This document shows positions 42,789 to 52,315 of a stretch of 64,000 nucleotides of DNA, piece after piece. The position numbers and the translations under genes were made by a program. The DNA comes from Pseudomonas sp. PSE14 (GTDB taxonomy: Bacteria; Pseudomonadota; Gammaproteobacteria; Pseudomonadales; Pseudomonadaceae): the NCBI RefSeq assembly GCF_029203285.1, contig NZ_CP115669.1, positions 1,736,001-1,800,000 on the forward strand, written 5' to 3'. Numbering within the stretch: position 1 is the stretch's first letter; every line of letters starts with the position of its first letter. The notes under the pieces were generated by a model, which did no database searches, was not told the origin of the DNA, and was given only the letters and a program-made list of their open reading frames with translations.

Positions 42789-45665
42789 TCAGGGCGCCTT
42801 TTGCGTGTCCCGGCGTGGCAACTGGCCGATGAAGGCCTCCAGCGGCACGGGCCGGCTGAACAGGTAGCCCTGGTACAGGTGGCAACCCTGTTCTTCCAAC
42901 AGGGCGAGCTGCTCCGGGGTTTCCACGCCTTCGGCGATCAGTTCCAGGCCCAGGCTGTGGCCCATGGCGATGATGGCGCGGACGATCTCGGCGTCGTTGC
43001 TGTCGTTCGGCGCGTCGCGCACGAAGCTCTGGTCGATCTTCAGGCTGTCCACCGGCAGGCGCTTCAAGTAGGTGAGCGACGAGTAGCCGGTGCCGAAGTC
43101 GTCCATGGCGAAGCGCACCCCGGCCTGGCGCAGGCGCTGCATGCGGGCGATGGTGTCTTCCAGTTGCTGGATCACGATCCCCTCGGTGATCTCCAGCTTC
43201 AGCAGGCTGGCCGGCAGCTTGGCCTTGTGCAGGCTGTCGAGGACGCGCTCGACGAAATCGTTCTGGCGGAACTGCCGGGGGCTGATGTTCACACTGAGGC
43301 AGAAGTCCTCGGGGTCGATCCGTCCTTCGGCGAGCAGACGTGCGCAGGTACGGCAGGCTTCCTCGATGACCCAGCGGCCCACTTCGATGATCAGGCCGCT
43401 GTCTTCCAGCACGCGGATGAAGCTGGCCGGCGATTGCGGCCCCTGCGTGGGGTGCTCCCAGCGCAACAGCGCTTCGGCGCCGACAATACGGGTGCCGCGG
43501 GAGTCGACCTGCGGCTGGTAATGCAGGCTGAACTCGCGGCGGGCGATGGCCATGCGCAGGCCGCTCTCCAGGCGCAGGCGCTCGCTGGCGGCTTTCTGCA
43601 TGGAGGCGTGGAACAGCTGCACGGTATTGCGGCCGGCGTCCTTGGCGCGGTACATGGCGATGTCGGCGCGCTTGAGCAGGTCCTCGGGCGTCGCGCCGTC
43701 GTCGGGGATCAGCGCAATGCCGATGCTCGGGGTGATCTGCAGGCGGTGGCCGTCCAGCAGCATGGGTTCGGCCAGCAGGTCGCGCAGTTTCTCGGCCAGC
43801 TGGCGGACCCGGCGCGCGGTTTCCAGGCGGCTGCCATCGATGCCGGTGAGCAGGATCACGAACTCGTCGCCGCCTAGCCGCGCCACCGTGTCTTCCTGGC
43901 GTACGCTGGCCTCCAGGCGCGCGGTGACCATCTGCAGGATGGCGTCGCCCACCGAATGCCCCAGCGAGTCGTTGATGTGCTTGAAGTGGTCGAGATCCAG
44001 GAACAGCAGTGCGCCGCGCATGTTGTGGCGCTGCAGCAGGGCGATCTGCTGCTTGAGGCGATCCATCAGCAGGGCGCGGTTGGGCAGGTCGGTCAGGGCG
44101 TCGTGGTAGGCCAGGTGCTGGATGCGCGCTTCGGCCTCGCGCAGTTCGCTGGTGTCGCGGGCGGTCAGCAGCAGGCAGGCGGTGCCGCCCAGGTCGATCT
44201 GCTCCACCGAGACGTCCACCGTCTTGACCGTGCCGTCGCGATGGCGGCCGAGCATCTCCATGTGGTGCACGAAACCATCGCGTTTCAGCGCGGCGATCAT
44301 GTTCTGGCGTTCGCTGGGATCGGACCAGATATTGATGCCCAGGGAGGTCTGGCCGATCACCTCGTCCGGGCGATACCCGGTCAGGCGATGGAAGCCTTCG
44401 TTGACCTCGATGTAGCGGCCGCTGTCGCGCTCGGTGATGGTGATGGCGTCGGGGCTGGAGTGGAACGCCTTGTAGAATTTCTCCTGGCTGGCCTTGAGTT
44501 CCTCTTCCGCCTGCAGGCGCCGGGTGACGTCGCGGAAGGTGGAGAGGATGCACAGCTGGCGGTCGACCCAGATCAGCCGGCTGGCGACCATGCAGGTGAT
44601 GGGGCGGCCGTCGCGGGTGAGGAACTGCACCTCGATGTTCTGCAGCGAGTGGTCGCGCATCAGTTGTTCGAACAACCTCTCGCGCTGGTGGTGATCGGCC
44701 CAGAACGACATCTGGTGGGAAGAGCGACCGATGGCCTCCTCGGCTCGCCAGCCAAAGGTGCTGCAGAAGCTCGGATTGACCTCGATGAGCTCGCCGTCGC
44801 GCACCCGCGTCACGCAGATCGGGTCGGGGCTGCCCTGGAACAGGCTGGCGAACTTTTCCTCGGAAGCTTCCAGGTTGCGCTCGCGCACCACCTGTTCGGT
44901 GATGTCGAGCAGGGTGCCGGCCATGCGCAGAGGCTTGCCGTCGGTGCTCCGGTAGAGCCGGGCGCGGCTCTCCAGGTAGCGCACTTCGCCGGATTGCAGC
45001 TGCGCGCGGTAGGTGAACTGGTAGTCGTTGTCCGGTCCCTTGGCCAGGCGTGCGTAGGCTTGGCGCATGCGCCGGCGATCGGCCTCGTCGACGCAGGCGA
45101 AGAATTCGCCGAAGTGGCCGTGGAAGTCTTGCGCCGGCAGCTCATGGAGCACGGCAGCGCGGGTGGAGCCGTAGATCATCCCGGAGGGGATGTGCCAGTC
45201 CCAGATGCCCAGTTGCGCGGAGTCCAGCGCCAGGTCCAGGCGCTCCTGGCTATCGCGCAGAGCCTGTTCCTGGGCGCGCAGGCGAGTCACGTCGCGGATG
45301 GTCAGGACCAGGCAGGCCTGGCCTTGCAGTTCGATCTGGCAACCGTAGACGCGGGCGCTGCGTTCTTCGCCTGCGCGGGTAAGCAGGGTGACTTCGAAGC
45401 CGTCGATGCGCTGCTCGGCGTCGATGGTGTCGAGCATGCGCTGGCGTTCATCCAGGCTGCGCCAGATGCCCAATTGCAGGGAGGTCTGGCCGATGGCTTC
45501 GTCGCGGCTCCAGCCGAAGCGCTCGGTGAAGCTGGCGTTGATCTCGCGGAAGCGCCCGCTGCTCCGGTCAGTGATGACCATGGCGTCGGGGCCGGTATGA
45601 AAGGCCTTGGCGAACTGATCCTGGCTTTCGGATTCGGGCAGGGACGAGGAGGCGCTTCGGCTCAT
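42789..45665 (-). CDS. Four-PAS GGDEF-EAL protein (cyclic-di-GMP turnover)
   Basis: A 958-residue signalling protein without membrane segments. Four PAS domains (about residues 15-125, 145-255, 270-385 and 395-505), then GGDEF (about 525-685) with intact GGDEF at 598-602 and an RxxD inhibitory site (RQED) five residues before it, then EAL (about 700-950) with intact EALLRW (731-736) and DDFGTGYSSL. Both catalytic motifs look functional, so it could make or degrade c-di-GMP. The frame opens at 45794; the ATG at 45665 has a GGGGAG site. It ends 14 bp from the convergent XRE-cupin gene. Confidence 0.93.
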   Translation of the reverse strand: MSRSASSSLPESESQDQFAKAFHTGPDAMVITDRSSGRFREINASFTERFGWSRDEAIGQTSLQLGIWRSLDERQRMLDTIDAEQRIDGFEVTLLTRAGEERSARVYGCQIELQGQACLVLTIRDVTRLRAQEQALRDSQERLDLALDSAQLGIWDWHIPSGMIYGSTRAAVLHELPAQDFHGHFGEFFACVDEADRRRMRQAYARLAKGPDNDYQFTYRAQLQSGEVRYLESRARLYRSTDGKPLRMAGTLLDITEQVVRERNLEASEEKFASLFQGSPDPICVTRVRDGELIEVNPSFCSTFGWRAEEAIGRSSHQMSFWADHHQRERLFEQLMRDHSLQNIEVQFLTRDGRPITCMVASRLIWVDRQLCILSTFRDVTRRLQAEEELKASQEKFYKAFHSSPDAITITERDSGRYIEVNEGFHRLTGYRPDEVIGQTSLGINIWSDPSERQNMIAALKRDGFVHHMEMLGRHRDGTVKTVDVSVEQIDLGGTACLLLTARDTSELREAEARIQHLAYHDALTDLPNRALLMDRLKQQIALLQRHNMRGALLFLDLDHFKHINDSLGHSVGDAILQMVTARLEASVRQEDTVARLGGDEFVILLTGIDGSRLETARRVRQLAEKLRDLLAEPMLLDGHRLQITPSIGIALIPDDGATPEDLLKRADIAMYRAKDAGRNTVQLFHASMQKAASERLRLESGLRMAIARREFSLHYQPQVDSRGTRIVGAEALLRWEHPTQGPQSPASFIRVLEDSGLIIEVGRWVIEEACRTCARLLAEGRIDPEDFCLSVNISPRQFRQNDFVERVLDSLHKAKLPASLLKLEITEGIVIQQLEDTIARMQRLRQAGVRFAMDDFGTGYSSLTYLKRLPVDSLKIDQSFVRDAPNDSNDAEIVRAIIAMGHSLGLELIAEGVETPEQLALLEEQGCHLYQGYLFSRPVPLEAFIGQLPRRDTQKAP

Positions 45666-45774
45666 GCAGCGCTCCCCGACAAGAGGCCGGGACCGCTCAC
45701 AAAGCGGTGGCGAAATGGCATGCGGACGGGCATTCGGGCCCCTTGTTCTTCTTGTTCTGTCAGAACAATAGAGG

Positions 45775-46668
45775 TTAGGCCGCGACCGGCGCAAGCCCGG
45801 CCGCCTGGGCGTCGAGCAGGCGCATGAAGGCGCGCGCGGCGTTGGACAGGGTGCGCTCGGTATGCAGGATGTAGCCCAACTGGCGGCTGAGCTGGATGTC
45901 CTGCAGCGGCAGGCGTACGACGCTGTCGTCGAGCATGGTGCGCGGCAGTACGCTCCAGGCCAGGCCGATGGAGACCATCATCTTGATGGTCTCCATATAG
46001 TTGGTGCTCATGCCGATGTTCGGCGTCAGGCCTTCGGCCTCGAACATGCGCCGCACGATGTGGTGGGTGAAGGTATTGCCGCCGGGGAACACCGCCGGGT
46101 GCCGCGCCACGTCGGCGAGGAATACCGGGCCCTGCACCGACAGCGGGTGCTCGGGGGCGGCGACGAAATCCAGCGGGTCGTCCCACACCGGCACGGCGCG
46201 CACCGGTTCGGCGGTTTCCGGGGCGAGGGTGATGACCGCCAGTTCGGCGCGGCCATGCAGAATCTCTTCGTAGGCCACTTCCGAATCGCAGAACTGGATG
46301 TCCAGCGCCACCTGCGGGTGCGCCTTGGTGAAGGCCCGCAGCAGCGGTGGCAGGCGATGCAGGCCGATGTGGTGGCTGGTCGCCAGGACCAAGCGGCCGC
46401 TCACCTCGCCATTGAGGTTGGTCAGGGCGCGGCGGGTGTCGTCCAGTACATTGAGGATCTGGTAGGCCCGCGGTAGCAGGGCTCGGCCCGCCTCGGTCAG
46501 GGTCACTTCACGGCCGACGCGGTCGAACAGGCGCACACCCAACTGGCTCTCCAGGGCGGCGATGCGTTTGCTCACCGCAGGCTGGGTCAGGTGCAGGCGC
46601 TCGCCGGCTTCGGAGAAGCTGCCGGACTCGGCGATGGCGAGGAAGGTGTTGAGGCTGGTCAGGTCCAT
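45775..46668 (-). CDS. LysR-family regulator divergent from leuC
   Basis: A 297-residue LysR regulator: winged helix at about residues 1-60 (FSEAGERLHLTQPAVSKRI) and effector domain from about 88. The ATG at 46668 has a GGGAG site and gives the standard MDLTSLNTFLAIAESGSF start, although the frame opens at 46716. P. aeruginosa also has a LysR gene divergent from leuC. It could regulate leucine synthesis, but the family has several other possibilities, including methionine-type regulators (MetR-like). Confidence 0.9.
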   Translation of the reverse strand: MDLTSLNTFLAIAESGSFSEAGERLHLTQPAVSKRIAALESQLGVRLFDRVGREVTLTEAGRALLPRAYQILNVLDDTRRALTNLNGEVSGRLVLATSHHIGLHRLPPLLRAFTKAHPQVALDIQFCDSEVAYEEILHGRAELAVITLAPETAEPVRAVPVWDDPLDFVAAPEHPLSVQGPVFLADVARHPAVFPGGNTFTHHIVRRMFEAEGLTPNIGMSTNYMETIKMMVSIGLAWSVLPRTMLDDSVVRLPLQDIQLSRQLGYILHTERTLSNAARAFMRLLDAQAAGLAPVAA

Positions 46669-46720
46669 GTCGACTCCCGGAGGGGCTGGAAACGGCGCCT
46701 GAATCTTATAACGCACCTGT

Positions 46721-46735
46721 ATTCCTCCTGGGAAT
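46721..46735. promoter_or_regulatory. LysR-type palindrome in the leuC promoter region
   Basis: ATTCC-TCCTG-GGAAT, a perfect 15-bp inverted repeat containing the T-N11-A signature (T at 46722, A at 46734). It lies between the LysR start (46668) and leuC (46837). Confidence 0.6.
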
Positions 46736-46836
46736 CCTTTGAATAAAAAATATGAATTTGAGTTATTCAGCGCCTTTCCATAGCATCATCCCCACAAGCC
46801 CAAGGGGCATAGAAAGACGCTGATGAGGATTCTCTG

Positions 46837-48264
46837 ATGGCCGGCAAGACGCTGTACGACAAGCTCTGGGAAATGCACGAGGTGAAGCGCCGTGACGATG
46901 GTTCGTCGCTCATCTATATCGACCGCCACATCCTGCACGAAGTGACCTCCCCGCAGGCCTTCGAAGGCCTGCGTCTGGCCGGTCGCAAGCCGTGGCGCAT
47001 CGATGCGAACATCGCCACCCCGGACCACAACGTGCCGACCACCCAGGCCGAGCGCAAGGGCGGTATCGACGCCATCGCCGACGAAGTGTCGCGCATCCAG
47101 GTGATGACCCTGGACGAGAACTGCGATGACTTCGGCATCCTCGAATTCAAGATGAACGACGTCCGCCAGGGCATCGTCCACGTGGTCGGCCCGGAGCAGG
47201 GCGCGACCCTGCCGGGCATGACCGTGGTCTGCGGCGACTCGCACACCTCGACCCACGGCGCCTTCGGCGCGCTGGCCCACGGCATCGGCACCTCCGAGGT
47301 GGAGCACGTGCTCGCCACCCAGTGCCTGGTCGCCAAGAAGATGAAGAACATGCAGGTTCGCGTGGAAGGCAAACTGCCCTTCGGCGTGACCGCCAAGGAC
47401 ATCGTCCTCGCGGTGATCGGCAAGATCGGTACCGCGGGCGGCAACGGCCATGCCCTGGAATTCGCCGGCAGCGCCATCCGCGACCTGTCCATGGAAGGCC
47501 GCATGACCATCTGCAACATGTCCATCGAAGCGGGCGCCCGCGTCGGCATGGTGGCCTGCGACGAGAAGACCATCGAATACGTGAAGGGCCGTCCGTTCGC
47601 GCCGCAGGGCAGCGACTGGGACAAGGCCGTGGAAGCCTGGAGCGACCTGGTCTCCGACGCCGACGCGCACTTCGACACCATCGTCGAGCTGCGTGCCGAG
47701 GACATCAAGCCGCAGGTCAGCTGGGGCACCTCCCCGGAGATGGTCCTGGCCGTCGACCAGAACGTGCCGGACCCGGCCGTGGAAGCCGACCCGGTCAAGC
47801 GCGACTCCATCGTTCGCGCCCTCAAGTACATGGGCCTGAACGCCAACCAGGCGATCACCGACATCCAGCTGGACCGCGTGTTCATCGGCTCCTGCACCAA
47901 CTCGCGCATCGAAGACCTGCGCGCCGCCGCTGCCGTGGCCAAGGGCCGCAAGGTCGCTTCCACCGTCAAGCAGGCGTTGGTCGTGCCGGGCTCGGGCCTG
48001 GTGAAAGCACAGGCCGAACAGGAAGGCCTGGACAAGATCTTCATCGAAGCCGGCTTCGAGTGGCGTGAACCGGGCTGCTCCATGTGCCTGGCGATGAACC
48101 CGGACCGCCTGGAGAGCGGCGAGCATTGTGCTTCCACCTCCAACCGCAACTTCGAAGGCCGCCAGGGCGCCGGTGGTCGTACCCACCTGGTGAGCCCGGC
48201 GATGGCCGCCGCGGCTGCCGTGACCGGTCGTTTCATCGACGTACGTGAATTGATGCAGGCCTGA
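46837..48264 (+). CDS. leuC: 3-isopropylmalate dehydratase, large subunit
   Basis: A 475-residue aconitase-family subunit, isomerising 2- to 3-isopropylmalate in leucine synthesis. It carries the 4Fe-4S cysteines in GSCTNSR (about residues 348-354) and [10 protein letters not shown] (about 413-422), and [15 protein letters not shown]. It is followed after 12 bp by leuD, its partner subunit. Confidence 0.97.
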   Translation: MAGKTLYDKLWEMHEVKRRDDGSSLIYIDRHILHEVTSPQAFEGLRLAGRKPWRIDANIATPDHNVPTTQAERKGGIDAIADEVSRIQVMTLDENCDDFGILEFKMNDVRQGIVHVVGPEQGATLPGMTVVCGDSHTSTHGAFGALAHGIGTSEVEHVLATQCLVAKKMKNMQVRVEGKLPFGVTAKDIVLAVIGKIGTAGGNGHALEFAGSAIRDLSMEGRMTICNMSIEAGARVGMVACDEKTIEYVKGRPFAPQGSDWDKAVEAWSDLVSDADAHFDTIVELRAEDIKPQVSWGTSPEMVLAVDQNVPDPAVEADPVKRDSIVRALKYMGLNANQAITDIQLDRVFIGSCTNSRIEDLRAAAAVAKGRKVASTVKQALVVPGSGLVKAQAEQEGLDKIFIEAGFEWREPGCSMCLAMNPDRLESGEHCASTSNRNFEGRQGAGGRTHLVSPAMAAAAAVTGRFIDVRELMQA

Positions 48265-48276
48265 GGAGACCTATAA

Positions 48277-48921
48277 ATGAAAGCCTTTACTCAGCACACC
48301 GGCCTCGTCGCGCCGCTCGACCGCGCCAACGTCGACACCGACCAGATCATCCCCAAGCAGTTCCTCAAGTCGATCAAGCGTACCGGCTTCGGTCCGAACC
48401 TGTTCGACGAGTGGCGCTACCTCGACGTGGGCCAGCCGAACCAGGACAACTCCAAGCGTCCGGTGAACCAGGACTTCGTCCTCAACTTCCCGCGCTACCA
48501 GGGCGCCAGCGTGCTGCTGGCCCGCGAGAACTTCGGTTGTGGCTCCTCCCGCGAGCACGCGCCGTGGGCCCTGGACGAGTACGGCTTCCGCGCCGTGATC
48601 GCGCCGAGCTTCGCCGACATCTTCTTCAACAACAGCTTCAAGAACGGCCTGCTGCCGATCATCCTGAAAGATGAAGAAATGGACGAGCTGTTCGCCCAGT
48701 GCGAAGCCACCGAGGGTTACCAGCTGACCGTCGACCTCGCCGCGCAGACCGTGACCCGTCCGGACGGCAAGCAGTACAGCTTCGAAGTGGACGCGTTCCG
48801 CAAGCACTGCCTGCTCAACGGCCTGGACGACATCGGCCTGACCCTGCAGGACGCCGACGCCATCCGCAGTTTCGAAACCGGCTACAAGAAGAGCCAGCCC
48901 TGGTTGTTCCGCGACGCCTGA
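48277..48921 (+). CDS. leuD: 3-isopropylmalate dehydratase, small subunit
   Basis: A 214-residue swivel-domain subunit. The N-terminal [21 protein letters not shown] (about residues 17-37) is diagnostic, as is [15 protein letters not shown] (about 86-100). GAGG ribosome site. Works as a heterodimer with LeuC. Confidence 0.97.
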   Translation: MKAFTQHTGLVAPLDRANVDTDQIIPKQFLKSIKRTGFGPNLFDEWRYLDVGQPNQDNSKRPVNQDFVLNFPRYQGASVLLARENFGCGSSREHAPWALDEYGFRAVIAPSFADIFFNNSFKNGLLPIILKDEEMDELFAQCEATEGYQLTVDLAAQTVTRPDGKQYSFEVDAFRKHCLLNGLDDIGLTLQDADAIRSFETGYKKSQPWLFRDA

Positions 48922-48952
48922 TGGCGTCGCACCACCGCGAGAGGAGAGCACC

Positions 48953-49717
48953 ATGACCGAGAGTCGCCACGAGCAAGTGGTCCAGCGCCAGTTCGGCGCC
49001 CAGGCCAACGCTTACCTGACCAGCGCCGTACACGCCCAGGGCGAGGAGTTTGCCCAGCTGCGCGAGCGACTGTCGGCGACTACCGGTGCGCGTGTGCTGG
49101 ACCTGGGTTGCGGGGCAGGGCACGTGAGCTTCAACGTCGCGCCGCTGGCCGGCGAAGTGGTGGCCTACGACCTGTCGCAGCAGATGCTCGACGTAGTGGC
49201 TTCGGCTGCTGCCGAGCGCGGGTTGGGCAACATCTCCACCCGTCGTGGCGCCGCCGAGCAGCTGCCGTTCGAGGATGGCGAGTTCGATTTCGTCTTCAGC
49301 CGCTATTCCGCGCACCACTGGCGGGATGTCGGCCAGGCGCTGCGCGAAGTGCGCCGGGTGCTCAAGCCGGGTGGCGTGGCCTGCTTCATCGATGTGGCGG
49401 CGCCGGGCTTGCCTCTGCTGGACACCCATCTGCAGACTGTCGAAGTCCTGCGCGACACCAGCCACGTGCGTGACTACTCCCCGTCGGAGTGGGCGCGTCT
49501 GGTGGGCGAGGCGGGTCTTGCGGTAACTGCCGCCAAGCGCCAGCGCCTGCGCCTGGAGTTCACCTCCTGGGTCGAGCGCATGCGCACCCCCGAGGTGATG
49601 CGCCAGGCCATTCGCGCCCTGCAGCTTTCGGTGGGCGACGAGGTGCGCGAGTATTTCGAAATCGACGCCGAGGGCTCCTTCAGCACCGACGTGCTGGTGC
49701 TCTGGGCCGAGCGCTGA
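48953..49717 (+). CDS. SAM-dependent methyltransferase
   Basis: A 254-residue class I methyltransferase of the UbiE/COQ5-like group: SAM motif VLDLGCGAGHVSFN (about residues 45-58), YDLSQQMLDV and acidic-loop region GEFDFVFSRYSAHHW. GAGAGGAG ribosome site. It lies inside the leu operon between leuD and leuB, as in P. aeruginosa; its substrate is unknown and no link to leucine is known. Confidence 0.9.
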   Translation: MTESRHEQVVQRQFGAQANAYLTSAVHAQGEEFAQLRERLSATTGARVLDLGCGAGHVSFNVAPLAGEVVAYDLSQQMLDVVASAAAERGLGNISTRRGAAEQLPFEDGEFDFVFSRYSAHHWRDVGQALREVRRVLKPGGVACFIDVAAPGLPLLDTHLQTVEVLRDTSHVRDYSPSEWARLVGEAGLAVTAAKRQRLRLEFTSWVERMRTPEVMRQAIRALQLSVGDEVREYFEIDAEGSFSTDVLVLWAER

Positions 49718-49801
49718 ATATTTCTTGAACGCTCCGGGTGGTGCGAGCCTCCCGGGGCGATACGTTATTTGCCAAGCGTCTTTAGATAAGAGAGCGAAGA
49801 G

Positions 49802-50884
49802 ATGAGCAAACAGATTCTGGTTCTGCCCGGCGACGGTATCGGCCCGGAGATCATGGCCGAGGCGATCAAGGTCCTGGAGCTGGCCAGCGACAAGTTCCAG
49901 CTGGGCTTCGAACTGACCCACGACGACCTGGGCGGCGCCGCCATCGACAAGTACGGCGTGCCGCTGGCCGACGAGACCCTGGAGCGCGCGCGCAAGTCCG
50001 ACGCCATCCTGCTGGGCGCCGTGGGCGGCCCGAAGTGGGACAAGATCGAGCGTGACATCCGCCCCGAGCGCGGCCTGCTCAAGCTCCGTTCGCAACTGGG
50101 CCTGTTCGGCAACCTGCGTCCGGCCATCCTCTATCCGCAACTGGCTGGCGCTTCCAGCCTGAAGCCGGAAGTGGTCGCCGGCCTGGACATCCTCATCGTC
50201 CGCGAGCTGACCGGTGGCATCTACTTCGGTTCGCCCCGCGAGCAGCGCGTGCTGGAAAACGGCGAGCGCCAGGCGTACGACACCCTGCCGTACAGCGAAA
50301 GCGAAATCCGCCGCATCGCCCGCGTCGGCTTCGACATGGCCCGCGTTCGCGGCAAGAAGCTGTGCTCGGTGGACAAGGCCAACGTCCTGGCGTCCAGCCA
50401 GCTGTGGCGCGAGGTGGTCGAGGAAGTCGCCAAGGACTACCCGGACGTCGAGCTGTCGCACATGTACGTCGACAACGCCGCCATGCAACTGGTCCGCGCG
50501 CCCAAGCAGTTCGACGTGATGGTCACCGACAACATGTTCGGCGACATCCTGTCGGATGAGGCTTCCATGCTCACCGGCTCCATCGGCATGCTGCCTTCTG
50601 CGTCGCTGGATTCGAACAACAAGGGCATGTACGAACCGTGCCACGGTTCCGCGCCGGATATCGCCGGGCAGGGTATTGCCAACCCGCTGGCGACCATCCT
50701 CTCGGTCTCGATGATGCTGCGTTACACCTTCAACGAAGGCGCCGCCGCTGACGCCATCGAGAAGGCCGTGAGCCTGGTGCTCGACCAGGGCCTGCGCACT
50801 GGCGACATCTGGTCCGAAGGCTGCAAGAAGGTCGGCACCCGCGAAATGGGCGATGCGGTAGTCGCCGCGCTGCGGAATCTGTAA
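49802..50884 (+). CDS. leuB: 3-isopropylmalate dehydrogenase
   Basis: A 360-residue NAD-dependent enzyme oxidising 3-isopropylmalate in leucine synthesis. It has [14 protein letters not shown] (about residues 7-20), [21 protein letters not shown]-type substrate region (Arg-rich, about 93-113), [13 protein letters not shown] (about 243-255) and [15 protein letters not shown] (about 281-295). AGAGCGAAGAG lies upstream of the ATG. Confidence 0.97.
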   Translation: MSKQILVLPGDGIGPEIMAEAIKVLELASDKFQLGFELTHDDLGGAAIDKYGVPLADETLERARKSDAILLGAVGGPKWDKIERDIRPERGLLKLRSQLGLFGNLRPAILYPQLAGASSLKPEVVAGLDILIVRELTGGIYFGSPREQRVLENGERQAYDTLPYSESEIRRIARVGFDMARVRGKKLCSVDKANVLASSQLWREVVEEVAKDYPDVELSHMYVDNAAMQLVRAPKQFDVMVTDNMFGDILSDEASMLTGSIGMLPSASLDSNNKGMYEPCHGSAPDIAGQGIANPLATILSVSMMLRYTFNEGAAADAIEKAVSLVLDQGLRTGDIWSEGCKKVGTREMGDAVVAALRNL

Positions 50885-50898
50885 TCTCTCCGGCTCGC

Positions 50899-50932
50899 TC
50901 GCTCCCGGCCCCTTGTTGGAATGCGGGAGCGA
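50899..50932 (+). terminator. Hairpin after leuB
   Basis: TCGCTCCCG pairs with CGGGAGCGA across a 16-nt loop. No T tract follows, so this may be an attenuator or RNA-stabilising hairpin before asd instead of a true terminator. Confidence 0.45.
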
Positions 50933-50964
50933 CGGCCCTCTAAATATATGAAGGTGTAGTAGCG

Positions 50965-52077
50965 ATGAAGCGTGTAGGTCTGATCGGTTGGCGTGGCATG
51001 GTCGGTTCGGTGCTCATGCAGCGGATGCTGGAAGAGCGGGACTTCGACCTGATCGAGCCGGTGTTCTTCACCACCTCCAATGTGGGTGGCGAAGGTCCGT
51101 CCATTGGCAAGGACATTGCCCCCCTGAAAGACGCCTACAGCATCGAGGAACTGAAAACCCTCGACGTCATCCTGACCTGCCAGGGCGGCGACTACACCAA
51201 CGAAGTCTTCCCCAAGCTGCGCGAAGCCGGCTGGCAGGGCTACTGGATCGACGCCGCCTCCAGCCTGCGCATGCAGGATGACGCGGTCATCGTCCTCGAC
51301 CCGGTAAACCGCAAGGTCATCGACCAGTCGCTGGATGCCGGCACCAAGAACTACATCGGCGGCAACTGCACCGTCAGCCTGATGCTGATGGCCCTGGGCG
51401 GCCTGTTCGAAGCCGGTCTGGTTGAGTGGATGTCTGCCATGACCTACCAGGCGGCCTCCGGCGCCGGCGCGCAGAACATGCGCGAGCTGATCAAGCAGAT
51501 GGGCGCCATCAACGCCTCCGTCGCCGATGACCTGGCCAATCCGTCCAGCGCCATCCTCGACATCGACCGCAAGGTCGCCGAGGCCATCCGCAGCGACGCC
51601 ATGCCGACCGAGAACTTCGGTGTCCCGCTGGCCGGCAGCCTGATCCCGTGGATCGACAAGGAACTGCCCAACGGCCAGAGCCGCGAAGAGTGGAAAGGCC
51701 AGGCGGAGACCAACAAGATCCTCGGCCGTTTCAAGAGCCCGATCCCGGTGGATGGCATCTGTGTGCGCATCGGCGCCATGCGCTGCCACAGCCAGGCGCT
51801 GACCATCAAGCTGAACAAGGATGTGCCGATGGCCGACATCGAAGGTCTGATCAGCCAGCACAACCCCTGGGTCAAGCTGGTTCCCAATCAGCGCGACATC
51901 AGCATGCGCGAACTGACTCCGGCAGCCGTCACCGGCACCCTGAGCGTTCCGGTCGGTCGTCTGCGCAAGCTCAACATGGGCTCGCAGTACCTGGGCGCCT
52001 TCACCGTCGGCGACCAACTGCTTTGGGGCGCCGCCGAGCCGCTGCGTCGCATGCTGCGCATTCTGCTCGAGCGTTGA
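50965..52077 (+). CDS. asd: Aspartate-semialdehyde dehydrogenase
   Basis: A 370-residue NADPH-dependent enzyme making aspartate semialdehyde for lysine, threonine, methionine and diaminopimelate. N-terminal [17 protein letters not shown] (about residues 5-21), catalytic Cys135 in [10 protein letters not shown], and the later His in [12 protein letters not shown] (about 270-281). It follows the leu genes as in P. aeruginosa. A weak GAAGGTG ribosome site precedes it. Confidence 0.97.
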   Translation: MKRVGLIGWRGMVGSVLMQRMLEERDFDLIEPVFFTTSNVGGEGPSIGKDIAPLKDAYSIEELKTLDVILTCQGGDYTNEVFPKLREAGWQGYWIDAASSLRMQDDAVIVLDPVNRKVIDQSLDAGTKNYIGGNCTVSLMLMALGGLFEAGLVEWMSAMTYQAASGAGAQNMRELIKQMGAINASVADDLANPSSAILDIDRKVAEAIRSDAMPTENFGVPLAGSLIPWIDKELPNGQSREEWKGQAETNKILGRFKSPIPVDGICVRIGAMRCHSQALTIKLNKDVPMADIEGLISQHNPWVKLVPNQRDISMRELTPAAVTGTLSVPVGRLRKLNMGSQYLGAFTVGDQLLWGAAEPLRRMLRILLER

Positions 52078-52096
52078 TCCGCTTCTGAGTAATACC

Positions 52097-52125
52097 CACG
52101 ACGCCGGCCTTGTGCCGGCGTCGTG
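52097..52125 (+). terminator. Terminator after asd
   Basis: A perfect 12-bp stem CACGACGCCGGC / GCCGGCGTCGTG with a 5-nt loop, followed by CTTTC; strong hairpin with a modest T tract. Confidence 0.75.
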
Positions 52126-52315
52126 CTTTCTGCGGCAAGTGATCTTGCGCACAAAAACGTTCGAAGTCCGGGATGTTGGCAGTGTTCTCCCTTGATTTCG
52201 CGGTGTTCTGTGACGGACCCGGAAAAGCAGCGGAGAACCACTCGCTATCCTCGCAGCCCAGGTTTCGGTGCGCCCTTTCGCGCCGGCCAATCGGATACTT
52301 GCTGCGGGGGAGAGG

